A DNA stretch of 64,000 nt. It comes from VRUE01 sp036376915. Lineage in GTDB: Bacteria; Actinomycetota; Thermoleophilia; Solirubrobacterales; 70-9. The number at the start of each line of letters is the position of its first letter. Positions within the stretch are counted from its first letter, which is position 1. Shown here piece by piece: positions 12,226-20,531 of the stretch. The translations under genes and the position numbers were made by a program. The notes under the pieces are model-generated. The model saw only the letters and a program-made list of their open reading frames with translations. It did not search any database and was not told where the DNA came from. The stretch is taken from NCBI GenBank assembly GCA_036376915.1, contig DASUZK010000114.1:1-64000 (forward strand), read 5' to 3'.

Positions 12226-12264
12226 AGGCCAAAGTCTGGCGCTTTTCCGCCTCTCCGCGGGTGG

Positions 12265-12326
12265 CGTGGGGGAGGGGGGTCGAGGACGGGCGCTGTGCGC
12301 CCGCCCGCAGCGCCCCCTCCCCCACG
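12265..12326. repeat. Nested inverted repeat upstream of nadA
   Basis: Perfect 14-nt outer arms CGTGGGGGAGGGGG (12265-12278) and its complement (12313-12326) enclose a second hairpin, CGGGCGC-TGT-GCGCCCG (12287-12303). It lies in the 210-nt divergent region between the MutM-like gene and nadA. The rest of that region shows only the nadA ribosome site AAAAGGA (12422-12428). Confidence 0.75.
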
Positions 12327-12435
12327 ACAGGATCCGCGGCCACAGCGGCCGAGACCGATAAACTTGAACCACGTTCATTCGACTGGTTCCGGGATCGATT
12401 TCCCTGCCAGCGAACATCAGGAAAAGGAAAGCTCC

Positions 12436-13467
12436 ATGCAGGAGTTGCCCACACTCCAACCTACGATGACGCCGGCCCTGGCGCCGGATGAGGTCGCTGC
12501 CCTGAGCGAGGAGGTGCGCGCGCTTGCCGCTGAGCGAAACGCGGTCATCCTCGCCCACAACTACCAGCTGCCCGAGATCCAAGACGTGGCCCACCACATG
12601 GGCGACTCGCTCGGGCTCTCCCGCCAGGCGGCGGCGACCGACGCCGACGCGATCGCCTTCTGCGGCGTCCACTTCATGGCCGAGACCGCCTCGATTCTCT
12701 CGCCCGAGAAGACGGTGCTGATTCCCGACCTCGACGCCGGCTGCTCGCTCGCCGACTCGATCGACGCCGACCAGCTGCGTGCCTGGAAGGCCGAGCATCC
12801 CGGTGCGCTGGTGGTCATGTACGTGAACACCTCCGCCGAGGTCAAGGCCGAGACCGACTACTGCTGCACCTCCTCCAACGCGGTCAAGGTCGTCGAGCAC
12901 ATCTGGGCCGAGCACGGGCCCGAGACCGAGATCCTCTTCGGCCCCGACATGTGGCTGGGGGCATTCGTTGAGCGCGAGACCGGCATCCACGAGGACTCCG
13001 AACGCCGCGCCCGCTTCCACGTCTGGGATGGCGAGTGCCACGTGCACGCCGGCATCCGCCCTGGCGACATCGCCCAGACCCGTGCCGAAAACCCCGAGGC
13101 CGAGTTCCTGATCCACCCCGAGTGCGGCTGCGCCACGCAGGCGATGGAGTACGTCGCGGCCGGCGACATCGAGCCGGAGGGTGTCCACATGCTTTCGACC
13201 TCGGGAATGCTCCAGCACGTCGAAGAGCACCCCGACGGCAGCTTCGTCGTCGCCACCGAGAACGGGATGCTCTATCCGCTCCAGCAGGCAGCGCCGCGGG
13301 CGAACCTGATCGAGGCCAACCGGATGGCCTTCTGCAGGTACATGAAGATGATCACGCTGCCGAAGCTGCGCGACAGCCTGCGCGATATGAAGTTCGAGGT
13401 GAGCGTGCCCGTGGACGTCGCGGAGCGGGCGCGACTGCCGATCGAGCGCATGGTCGCGATCGGCTAG
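12436..13467 (+). CDS. nadA: Quinolinate synthase A
   Basis: 343 aa. Condenses iminoaspartate with dihydroxyacetone phosphate to quinolinate using a [4Fe-4S] cluster. Family blocks: AVILAHNYQLPEIQDVAHHMGDSL, FCGVHFMAETASILSP, PDLDAGCSLADSI, YVNTSAEVKAETDYCCTSSNA, FGPDMWLGAFV, HPECGCATQAM and EANRMAFCRYMKMI; the cluster cysteines fall in the FCGVHFM, ECGC and AFCRY segments. ATG 12436 is preceded by a purine-rich ribosome site. It supplies the substrate of NadC encoded 1 kb upstream. Confidence 0.96.
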   Translation: MQELPTLQPTMTPALAPDEVAALSEEVRALAAERNAVILAHNYQLPEIQDVAHHMGDSLGLSRQAAATDADAIAFCGVHFMAETASILSPEKTVLIPDLDAGCSLADSIDADQLRAWKAEHPGALVVMYVNTSAEVKAETDYCCTSSNAVKVVEHIWAEHGPETEILFGPDMWLGAFVERETGIHEDSERRARFHVWDGECHVHAGIRPGDIAQTRAENPEAEFLIHPECGCATQAMEYVAAGDIEPEGVHMLSTSGMLQHVEEHPDGSFVVATENGMLYPLQQAAPRANLIEANRMAFCRYMKMITLPKLRDSLRDMKFEVSVPVDVAERARLPIERMVAIG

Positions 13468-13476
13468 CGCCAGATA

Positions 13477-15303
13477 TTGTCCCGGCCCGTGCACGAGCTA
13501 GCCCAGCAGCTGCGAGTCGACTCGGTCCGCGCCGCCGCCGCGGCGAACTCCGGCCACCCGACCTCCTCGATGTCGGCCGCCGACCTGATGGCGGTGCTGT
13601 TCTCGGGCTACCTGCGCTACGACTTCGACGCGCCCGAGAACACCGCGAACGACCACCTGGTCTTCTCCAAGGGCCACGCCTCGCCGCTTCTCTACGCGCT
13701 CTACAAGGCCGCCGGCGCGATCGACGACGAGGAGCTGCTCACCTTCCGCGAGTTCGGCTCCCGCCTGCAGGGCCACCCGACGCCGGAACTGCCCTGGGTC
13801 GACGTCGCCACCGGCTCGCTCGGCCAGGGCTTGCCGATCTCGGTCGGGATCGCGCTTGCCGCCTCGCGCCTTGAGCGCTCCGGCCTGCGGGTCTGGGTGC
13901 TCTGCGGCGACTCCGAGCTGGCCGAGGGCTCGATGTGGGAGGCCTTCGAGCACGCCGGCTACGCCGGGCTCGACAACCTGATCGCGATCGTCGACGTCAA
14001 CCGGCTCGGCCAGCGCGGCCCGACCATGCACGAGTGGGACACTTCGAAGCTCGCCGCGCGGGCGGCCGCCTGCGACTGGGACGTGCAGGAGATCGACGGC
14101 CACGACCTCGAGGCGATCGACGCCGCCTACGCTCGCGCGCAGGAGGCCGACCGCCCCGCGGTGATCTTCGCCCGCACCAAGAAGGGATCGGGCGTCGCCG
14201 CTGTCGAGGACAAAGAGAACCAGCACGGCAAGCCGCTCGCCGACCCCGAGGCCGCGGTGGAGGAGCTGGGCGGCATCCGCTCGCTCAGCGTCACGGTCGC
14301 CTCGCCGCCCGAGCCGAAGCCGTTCGAGATCGAGCGGGCATCGGTCGACCGACCGAGCTACGAGCTCGGCGAGAAGGTCGCGACCCGCGGCGCCTACGGA
14401 GACGCGCTCGCCTGGATCGGCTCGATCGACGAGAGGGTCGTGGCGCTCGACGGGGAGGTCGGCAACTCGACCTACGCCGAGCGCTTCGCCGCCAAGCACC
14501 CCGACCGCTTCTTCGAGATGTACATCGCCGAGCAGCAGATGGTCGCTGCCGCGGTCGGCCTGCAGACCCGTGGCTGGAAGCCCTTCGCATCCTCCTTCGG
14601 CGCCTTTCTCAGCCGCGCCTACGACTTCGTCCGCATGGCGGCGATCTCCGACGCCGACCTGAAGCTTTGCGGATCCCACGTCGGCGTCTCGATCGGCCCC
14701 GACGGCCCCTCGCAGATGGCGCTCGAAGACATCGCCTCCCTGCGCGCCGTGCTCGGCAGCGTCGTGCTCTACCCCAGTGACGCCAACCAGGCGGTTCAGC
14801 TCCTCGACGCGATGCGCGAGCACCGCGGCATCAGCTACATGCGCACGACTCGCGAGGCGACGCCGGTGCTCTACGAGTCCGCGGAGACGTTCCGCATCGG
14901 CGGCAGTCGCACGGTGCGGTCGAGCGACGGCGATGCCGTGACTCTTATCGGCGCCGGCATCACCCTTCGCGAATGCCTCGACGCCGCCGAGCAGCTGGCC
15001 GAAAGTGGCATCGCGGCGCGGGTGATCGACCTCTACTCGGTCAAGCCGGTCGACGCCGAGACGATCCTCGGCGCGGCGAGGGAGACCGGGGCGATCGTCA
15101 CCGTCGAGGACCACTGGGCCGAGGGCGGCATCGGCGAGGTTGTCGCCGCCGTGCTCGCCGATGCGGGCGTCGCGCCGAAGCTCGAGCGCCTAGCCGTAAC
15201 CGAGCGCCCCGGCAGCGGCCCCCCGGCGGACCTGCTCGCGGCCGCCGGCATCGACGCGGCAGCCGTCGTCACCGCAGCCCAGCGGATTACTAACGCTCGC
15301 TAA
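13477..15303 (+). CDS. tkt: Transketolase (single-chain, short type)
   Basis: 608 aa from TTG 13477 (GTG 13489 is an alternative start). Thiamine-diphosphate enzyme of the pentose phosphate pathway. The N-terminal TPP domain shows SGHPTSSMSAADLMAVLF, FSKGHASPLLYA, the GDSELAEGSMWEAFEHAG motif and DVNRLGQ. The middle pyrimidine-binding domain contains the catalytic Glu in MYIAEQQMVAAAVGL, and the C-terminal domain has EDHWAEGGIGE. Length is close to the ~620-aa animal-type enzymes rather than the ~670-aa bacterial TktA. It starts 9 bases after nadA. Confidence 0.93.
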   Translation: MSRPVHELAQQLRVDSVRAAAAANSGHPTSSMSAADLMAVLFSGYLRYDFDAPENTANDHLVFSKGHASPLLYALYKAAGAIDDEELLTFREFGSRLQGHPTPELPWVDVATGSLGQGLPISVGIALAASRLERSGLRVWVLCGDSELAEGSMWEAFEHAGYAGLDNLIAIVDVNRLGQRGPTMHEWDTSKLAARAAACDWDVQEIDGHDLEAIDAAYARAQEADRPAVIFARTKKGSGVAAVEDKENQHGKPLADPEAAVEELGGIRSLSVTVASPPEPKPFEIERASVDRPSYELGEKVATRGAYGDALAWIGSIDERVVALDGEVGNSTYAERFAAKHPDRFFEMYIAEQQMVAAAVGLQTRGWKPFASSFGAFLSRAYDFVRMAAISDADLKLCGSHVGVSIGPDGPSQMALEDIASLRAVLGSVVLYPSDANQAVQLLDAMREHRGISYMRTTREATPVLYESAETFRIGGSRTVRSSDGDAVTLIGAGITLRECLDAAEQLAESGIAARVIDLYSVKPVDAETILGAARETGAIVTVEDHWAEGGIGEVVAAVLADAGVAPKLERLAVTERPGSGPPADLLAAAGIDAAAVVTAAQRITNAR

Positions 15304-15400
15304 CAATTCGCTAAGCTTTTGCTCATTGCGGTTTGGGCGGGGAATTGCGCGCCCGAGGGTGCGCAGGAGTCACCCTGTCCTCGAAGAAGGGTTCGCGGGC

Positions 15401-16237
15401 ATGGCCAGAGGCAGAAAGCGAAAGACGGGCGGCGAGGAGCCGCAGCAACGGCGTGCCGGTGGCAAGCCGATCATCGAGCTGCGCGACGTGACCAAGGTCT
15501 ACCCGGGCGGCCACATGGCGCTCGACCGAGTCTCGCTGGCCGTCGACCGCGGCGAGTTCGTCTTCCTCGTCGGCCCCACCGGCTGCGGCAAGTCGACCCT
15601 GATCAAGACCCTGATCCGCGACGAGGCGGTCACCGACGGCGTCGTCCGCATCGCTGGCCGCGACATCGGCGCGCTGCCGGAGAAGAAGATCCCGCAGCTG
15701 CGGCGCAACATCGGCACCGTCTTCCAGGACTTCAAGCTGCTGCCCGACCGCACCGTCTACGACAACGTCGCCTACGCCCTGCAGGTGATCGGCGCCAGCC
15801 GCGCCCAGATCCGCACCCAGGTGCCCGAGACGCTGCGCCTGGTCGGCCTCTCGACCAAGCTGCACAGCTACCCCGACCAGCTCTCCGGCGGTGAGCAGCA
15901 GCGCGTCTCGATCGCCCGTGCCTTCGTCAACCACCCGCCGCTGCTGCTCGCCGACGAGCCCAGCGGCAACCTGGATCCGGTCACGTCGATCGGCGTGATG
16001 CAGCTGCTCTACCGGATCAACAAGACCGGCACGACCGTAGTAGTCGTCACCCACGACCGCGAGATGGTCGACAACATGCAGCGGCGGGTGATCGAGCTCT
16101 ACGAGGGCCGCGTCGTCCGCGACGAGGTCAGCGGCGGCTACACCGAGGAGTCGACGACCGAGTTCGGCGTGCGGATGCGGGCCGAGATGGGCGTCGCCCC
16201 CGAGGGCCAGACCAACGGACACGACTCGCTCTTCTGA
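15401..16237 (+). CDS. ftsE: Cell-division ABC-type ATPase FtsE
   Basis: 278 aa. ATPase of the FtsEX complex, which couples the division ring to periplasmic peptidoglycan hydrolases. Walker A GPTGCGKST, Q-loop TVFQDFKLLPDRTVYDNVAYAL (the FKLL block is FtsE-specific), signature LSGGEQQRVSIARAF, Walker B LLLADEPSGNLDP, and H-loop VTHDREMVDNM are intact. A basic ~20-residue N-terminal extension (MARGRKRKTGGEEPQQRRAG) precedes the domain. ftsX starts on its last base (TGATG overlap). Confidence 0.95.
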   Translation: MARGRKRKTGGEEPQQRRAGGKPIIELRDVTKVYPGGHMALDRVSLAVDRGEFVFLVGPTGCGKSTLIKTLIRDEAVTDGVVRIAGRDIGALPEKKIPQLRRNIGTVFQDFKLLPDRTVYDNVAYALQVIGASRAQIRTQVPETLRLVGLSTKLHSYPDQLSGGEQQRVSIARAFVNHPPLLLADEPSGNLDPVTSIGVMQLLYRINKTGTTVVVVTHDREMVDNMQRRVIELYEGRVVRDEVSGGYTEESTTEFGVRMRAEMGVAPEGQTNGHDSLF

Positions 16238-17154
16238 TGTCGCGATTCTTCTTCTTCACCCAGGAGGCGTTCCGCGCGCTGCGCCGCAACGGCGCTCCGA
16301 GCATGGCGGCGATCGTCACCACGGTCACCACCGTGATCCTGCTCGGGGTCCTCATCCCCGTCTTCCAGACGACCCAGGCCAAGAGCGAGTCGGTGCGCGA
16401 GAGCCTCGAGATCCGGGCGGCGATCTACGACGACGCGACCCAGGGCGAAATCGCGGCGCTGCAGACCGAGCTGGAAGCGATCCCCCACGTCGAGTCGGTT
16501 GCCCTGATCACCAAGGCAGAGGCCCTCGCGGAACTCGAAGACGACCTCGGCAAGAGCAAGAGCGAAGACCTGCTCAGCCAGCTCCACGACAACCCGCTGC
16601 CGGCGAACTTCCAGATCAAGGCCGACGACGCCGCGAACCTCGACGCGGTGCGAGCGGCGATCATGCCGCCGGGCCCGAACGGCAAGCCCCAGCCGATCTC
16701 GCCGATCGTCCAGGAGATCTTCGATCGCCAGCAGGAGTCCCAGCAAATCGAGCAGGTGACCAGCGCTCTGAAGATCGTGCTGACCGTGATCACGGCGCTG
16801 CTGATCCTCGCCTCGCTGATGCTGGTCGGCAACACGATCCGGCTCTCGATCTACACCCGGCGCCGCGAGGTGGAGGTGATGCGGCTGGTCGGCGCGACCC
16901 GCTGGTTCATCCGCTGGCCGTTCATGATCGAGGGCGTCGTCGTCGGCTTCGCGGGCGGGCTGCTCGCCATACTGATCCTGTGGCTGGGCAAGATCACGAT
17001 CGTCGACCCGCTGAGCAGCACCTTCTCCTTCCTGGCGGCGCAGAACAACAGCACCCTCTCCTTCCCGGCGCTGGTCGCGATCCTCTTCGGCGCCGCGGTG
17101 CTGGTCTCGGCGGTCGGCTCCGGTATCACGCTGCGCCGCTTCCTCAAGGTCTGA
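16237..17154 (+). CDS. ftsX: Cell-division protein FtsX (permease-like)
   Basis: 305 aa. Four transmembrane helices: one near the N-terminus (SMAAIVTTVTTVILLGVLIP), then a large extracytoplasmic domain of ~140 residues, then three C-terminal helices around residues 178-200, 228-250 and 270-300. Partner of FtsE; the external loop contacts a hydrolase or its activator. It overlaps ftsE by one base. The S41 protease gene begins 7 bases downstream, as in other Actinomycetota. Confidence 0.94.
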   Translation: MSRFFFFTQEAFRALRRNGAPSMAAIVTTVTTVILLGVLIPVFQTTQAKSESVRESLEIRAAIYDDATQGEIAALQTELEAIPHVESVALITKAEALAELEDDLGKSKSEDLLSQLHDNPLPANFQIKADDAANLDAVRAAIMPPGPNGKPQPISPIVQEIFDRQQESQQIEQVTSALKIVLTVITALLILASLMLVGNTIRLSIYTRRREVEVMRLVGATRWFIRWPFMIEGVVVGFAGGLLAILILWLGKITIVDPLSSTFSFLAAQNNSTLSFPALVAILFGAAVLVSAVGSGITLRRFLKV

Positions 17155-17161
17155 GCGCGTC

Positions 17162-18352
17162 GTGAGGAGCTGGGGGTGGGGGGTCGCGGGCCTCGCGGTC
17201 GCGATGGCGGTTTTGCTCGGCGCCGGCATCTGGCTCGGCGGCCACCCCGCGCACCTGCCCGAATTCCTTCGCGACCGCTTCGTCGACGATTCGGCCGGGC
17301 TGACCGCCGAAGCGACCGAACTGATCGAGGACAACTACTACCGGCCGGTCGGAACCGAGGAGCTGACCAACGCCTCGCTGCAGGGCATGGTTCGCGAGCT
17401 GCGCCGCCGCCACGACGACCGCTTCTCCGACTACTTCTCGCCGGACGCGCTGGCCCGCTTCAACGAAGCGATCTCGGGCCGCTTCTCAGGCATCGGCCTC
17501 ACCGTCGAGGAGGTGAAGCCGGGCCTGCGCGTCGACCGCGTCTTCCCCGACTCACCGGCGCAGGAGGCGGGTCTGAGGACCGGTGACCTGATCGTCTCGG
17601 TCGACGGCAGATCGATCGCCGGCAAGAGCAGCGAGTTCTCCACCGAGAAGATCAAGGGCCCGGAAGGCACCGAGGTGACGATCGGGGTGCGCGGGCCTTC
17701 GAGCGGGCGGGTCCGCGAGCTGGAGATCACCCGGGCCCAGATCGCGCTGCCGGTGGTCACCAGCACGGTCAAGGAGGTAGATGGGCGCAAGCTCGGCTAC
17801 GTCCGCATGGTCAGCTTCAGCGAAGGCGTCCACGCGCTTCTGCGCGAAGCGGTCGAGAAGCTCGAGCGCAAGGGCGTCGAAGGGATCGTGCTCGACCTGC
17901 GCGCGAACGGCGGGGGGCTGCTCGACGAGGCCGTGCTCACCGCGAGCGTCTTCCTTCCCGAGGGAGAAGTCGTCGTCAGCACCGAGTCGCGCACCCAGGG
18001 GGATGTCGTCTACGAGACCGTCGGCGACAACCTCAGGGCCGTGCCGATGGTCGTCCTGATCGGTCGCAACACGGCCTCCGCGGCGGAGATCCTCACGGCA
18101 GCCCTGGCCGACAACGCGGGTGCCACCGTGGTGGGCACCCGCTCCTACGGCAAGGGCGTCTTCCAGCAGGAGATCGGCCTCTCCAACGGCGGCGCCCTGA
18201 AGCTGACGATCGGCGAGTACTTCACCCCCGACGGCGTCAACCTGGCCGAGAGCCACGGCATTCACCCCGACGTCCGGGTGCGCAACCTGCCCCAGACCGC
18301 GCCCGACGAGGCGCTCGACCGCGCCCTGAAGGTCCTGGCAGAGCAGCGATGA
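17162..18352 (+). CDS. ctpA: C-terminal processing peptidase, S41 family, with PDZ domain
   Basis: 396 aa from GTG. The N-terminal signal-anchor is GVAGLAVAMAVLLGAGIWLG. A PDZ domain occupies about residues 95-180 (GIGLTVEEVKPGLRVDRVFPDSPAQEAGLRTGD). The S41 core contains LDLRANGGGLLDEAV, the nucleophile Ser in NTASAAEILTAAL (about residue 305) and the general-base Lys in SYGKGVFQ (about 329). It acts outside the membrane, trimming or degrading envelope proteins. Position behind ftsEX suggests a link to division or cell-wall hydrolase control (inference). Confidence 0.93.
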   Translation: MRSWGWGVAGLAVAMAVLLGAGIWLGGHPAHLPEFLRDRFVDDSAGLTAEATELIEDNYYRPVGTEELTNASLQGMVRELRRRHDDRFSDYFSPDALARFNEAISGRFSGIGLTVEEVKPGLRVDRVFPDSPAQEAGLRTGDLIVSVDGRSIAGKSSEFSTEKIKGPEGTEVTIGVRGPSSGRVRELEITRAQIALPVVTSTVKEVDGRKLGYVRMVSFSEGVHALLREAVEKLERKGVEGIVLDLRANGGGLLDEAVLTASVFLPEGEVVVSTESRTQGDVVYETVGDNLRAVPMVVLIGRNTASAAEILTAALADNAGATVVGTRSYGKGVFQQEIGLSNGGALKLTIGEYFTPDGVNLAESHGIHPDVRVRNLPQTAPDEALDRALKVLAEQR

Positions 18353-18353
18353 G

Positions 18354-18402
18354 CTTCCGGTGCGCCTTTTCCCCTCTATACCCGGATAAAGCGCACCGGA
18401 AG
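18354..18402. repeat. 49-nt palindrome of the CTAT-centre family between ctpA and rnr
   Basis: Perfect 12-nt arms CTTCCGGTGCGC (18354-18365) and GCGCACCGGAAG (18391-18402) flank a centre containing TTTT, CTATA and ATAAAG. It sits in the 58-nt gap between two co-directional genes, starting one base after the ctpA stop. Arm sequence and length match the element inside the coding region at 43486-43534. Confidence 0.85.
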
Positions 18403-18410
18403 GGCTGTCG

Positions 18411-20018
18411 GTGAGCAAGCGCGACTGGCGCTACTACAGGGCGCGACAGCGGGCGCGGGGGAGGGGCCGGGAGAAGGTGCCGAAGAACGCCCGCGAGGCG
18501 GTCGAGGCGTTGCTCGCCGAGCAGCTCGGGCGCCGGGGCTTTCCCGCCTCGATCGAGGTCGAAGCGGGACGCGCCGCCGATGCCGCCGAGGGCAGCGGGA
18601 TCCGCCGCCGGGACCTGACCGGGCTGCCGACCTTCACCGTCGACCCCGCGACCGCGCGCGACTTCGACGACGCGGTCTCGGCGCGGCGGGAGGGCGACGC
18701 GGCACGCGTCTGGATCCACATCGCCGACGTCGCCGCCCACGTCCGGCCAGGCACGCCACTCGACCTCGAGGCACGCCGGCGTGCGAACAGCACCTATGTG
18801 CCGGGCACCGTCGAGCCGATGCTGCCTCGCGCCCTGAGCGAGGACGCGTGCAGCCTGGCGCCGGGCGTGGAGAGGCTCGCGGTGACGGCCGAGATCGAGC
18901 TCGGCCCGTCCGGCACGCCGCGGTCGGCGAGCTTCTGCCGCAGCCGCATCCGTTCCCGGGCACGCCTGGACTACGACCAGCTCGACCGGGTCTTCGACGG
19001 TCGCGAGAGCCCGCCGGAGGACGTCGCCGAGCCGCTGGCGATGGCCCGTGAGGTGGCGGCGGCCCTGGGCGAGCATCGCGGGACGACCAGCCTCGACGTC
19101 GAGTCCTTCGAGCCGGAGTTCCGCTTCGACGCGGAGGGGAACGTGGCCGGGGCTCGCTCGGTGGCGCAGACCGAGTCCCACCGGTTGATCGAGCGGCTGA
19201 TGATCCTCGCCAACGAACAGGTCGCCCAGCTGCTCGAGCGCAAACGGGTGCCCGCCGTCTACCGGGTGCACGCCCAGCCGGACCCCGGCCGGATCGAGCG
19301 CCTGGTCGAGCAGCTGCACGCGCTGGGGGTGCCGACTCCGCCGCTGCGACAGGGCCTGGCTCCGGGCCAGGCAGGGGAGGTCGCGGCGGAGGCGAGCCGG
19401 CTGGTGATCGAGGAGGCGGCGCGGCGCGGACACGGCCGCGAGGCGTATACATCGCTCGTGCTCCGCTCCCTGATGCAGGCCTCATACAGCGACCGCAACA
19501 GCGGCCACGCCGGCCTGGGCAGCCAGGCCTACTGCCACTTCACCTCGCCGATCCGCCGCTACCCCGACCTGCTGGTGCACCGTGCGCTGCTGGCGACGCT
19601 GGGTGAGGGGGAGGAGGCGCCGCGGGCGGCCGAGGCCCGCGAGGTGGCCTGGCACTCGAGCGAGCGGGAGCGCGAGTCGGCAAAGATCGAGCGCAGCGCC
19701 GACGACGTCTGTGCCGCCTACCTGCTGGAGCGCGAGCTCGGCGAGCGTGGCGCAGAGGTCGGGTTCGAGGGCGAGGTGTCGGGCGTCGTCCGGGCCGGCG
19801 CCTTCGCCGCCTTCGGCGGCGAGCTGGGCGACGTCTACGAGGGCTTCGTGCCGGCGCGCACGATGGCCGGTGAGCGCTTCGAGCTGAACGAGACCGAGAC
19901 GGCGCTCGTCGGCCGCGAGTCCGGCTCCGCCCTGCGGCTGGGCGATCCGATATCCGTCCGGGTGACGGGAGTCGAAGCGTCCCGCGGTCGGGTCGACCTG
20001 GAGGTCGCGGATGTCTGA
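18411..20018 (+). CDS. rnr: RNase II/RNase R family exoribonuclease
   Basis: 535 aa from GTG. Processive 3'-5' exoribonuclease. The RNB catalytic domain has the acidic cluster DPATARDFDDAV (metal-binding Asp residues), YVPGTVEPMLPRALSEDACSL, VYRVHAQPDP and the SPIRRYPDLLVHRAL block. The C-terminal ~85 residues form an S1-like fold (VGFEGEVSGVVRAGAFAAF ... VRVTGVEASRGRVDLEV). The N-terminal cold-shock domains of full-length RNase R (~700-800 aa) are missing; only a basic ~40-residue leader is present. smpB follows, consistent with RNase R and SmpB/tmRNA acting together in trans-translation. Confidence 0.9.
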   Translation: MSKRDWRYYRARQRARGRGREKVPKNAREAVEALLAEQLGRRGFPASIEVEAGRAADAAEGSGIRRRDLTGLPTFTVDPATARDFDDAVSARREGDAARVWIHIADVAAHVRPGTPLDLEARRRANSTYVPGTVEPMLPRALSEDACSLAPGVERLAVTAEIELGPSGTPRSASFCRSRIRSRARLDYDQLDRVFDGRESPPEDVAEPLAMAREVAAALGEHRGTTSLDVESFEPEFRFDAEGNVAGARSVAQTESHRLIERLMILANEQVAQLLERKRVPAVYRVHAQPDPGRIERLVEQLHALGVPTPPLRQGLAPGQAGEVAAEASRLVIEEAARRGHGREAYTSLVLRSLMQASYSDRNSGHAGLGSQAYCHFTSPIRRYPDLLVHRALLATLGEGEEAPRAAEAREVAWHSSERERESAKIERSADDVCAAYLLERELGERGAEVGFEGEVSGVVRAGAFAAFGGELGDVYEGFVPARTMAGERFELNETETALVGRESGSALRLGDPISVRVTGVEASRGRVDLEVADV

Positions 20019-20035
20019 GCGGTCGAGGGGGCGGG

Positions 20036-20521
20036 ATGGCTAAGAAGTCGAAGAAGAAGCGAGAGCCCGCCTCGGGCGACGTCGCCACCAACCGCCGCGC
20101 CCGGCAGAAGTTCGAACCGATCGAGAAGATGGAGGCGGGCATCGTCCTCCAGGGATCGGAGGTGAAGTCGCTGCGCAACGGCAAGGCGCAGATGAGCGAC
20201 GCCTACGCGGTCGTAGAGCGCAACGAGGTGTGGCTGCGCAACCTCCACATCCCGCCCTACGAGCCGGCCAGCCGCGAGAACCACGAGCCCGAGCGGCCGC
20301 GCAAGCTGCTGCTGCACCGGGCCGAGATCGAACGGCTGGTGGGCAAGACGGCGGAGAAGGGGCTGACGCTGATCCCGACCCGGATCTACTTCAAGGGCTC
20401 GCGCGCGAAGGTCGAGCTTGCGCTGGCACGCGGCAAGGAGGGGCGAGATCGCCGCCGCGAGATCGCCGAGCGCGACGTGCGCCGTGAGGTCGAGCGCGAA
20501 TTCAAGAGCCGGATGAGGTAG
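20036..20521 (+). CDS. smpB: SsrA-binding protein SmpB
   Basis: 161 aa. Binds the tRNA-like domain of tmRNA and delivers it to stalled ribosomes. Blocks seen: ATNRRARQKFEPIEKMEAGIVLQGSEVKSLRNGK, ISDAYA-type MSDAYAVVERNEVWLRNLHI, LIPTRIYFKGSRAKVELALARGK and the basic tail REIAERDVRREVEREFKSRMR that mimics mRNA in the channel. Its RNA partner ssrA lies 3.2 kb downstream. Confidence 0.96.
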   Translation: MAKKSKKKREPASGDVATNRRARQKFEPIEKMEAGIVLQGSEVKSLRNGKAQMSDAYAVVERNEVWLRNLHIPPYEPASRENHEPERPRKLLLHRAEIERLVGKTAEKGLTLIPTRIYFKGSRAKVELALARGKEGRDRRREIAERDVRREVEREFKSRMR

Positions 20522-20531
20522 CTTCGGGGGC

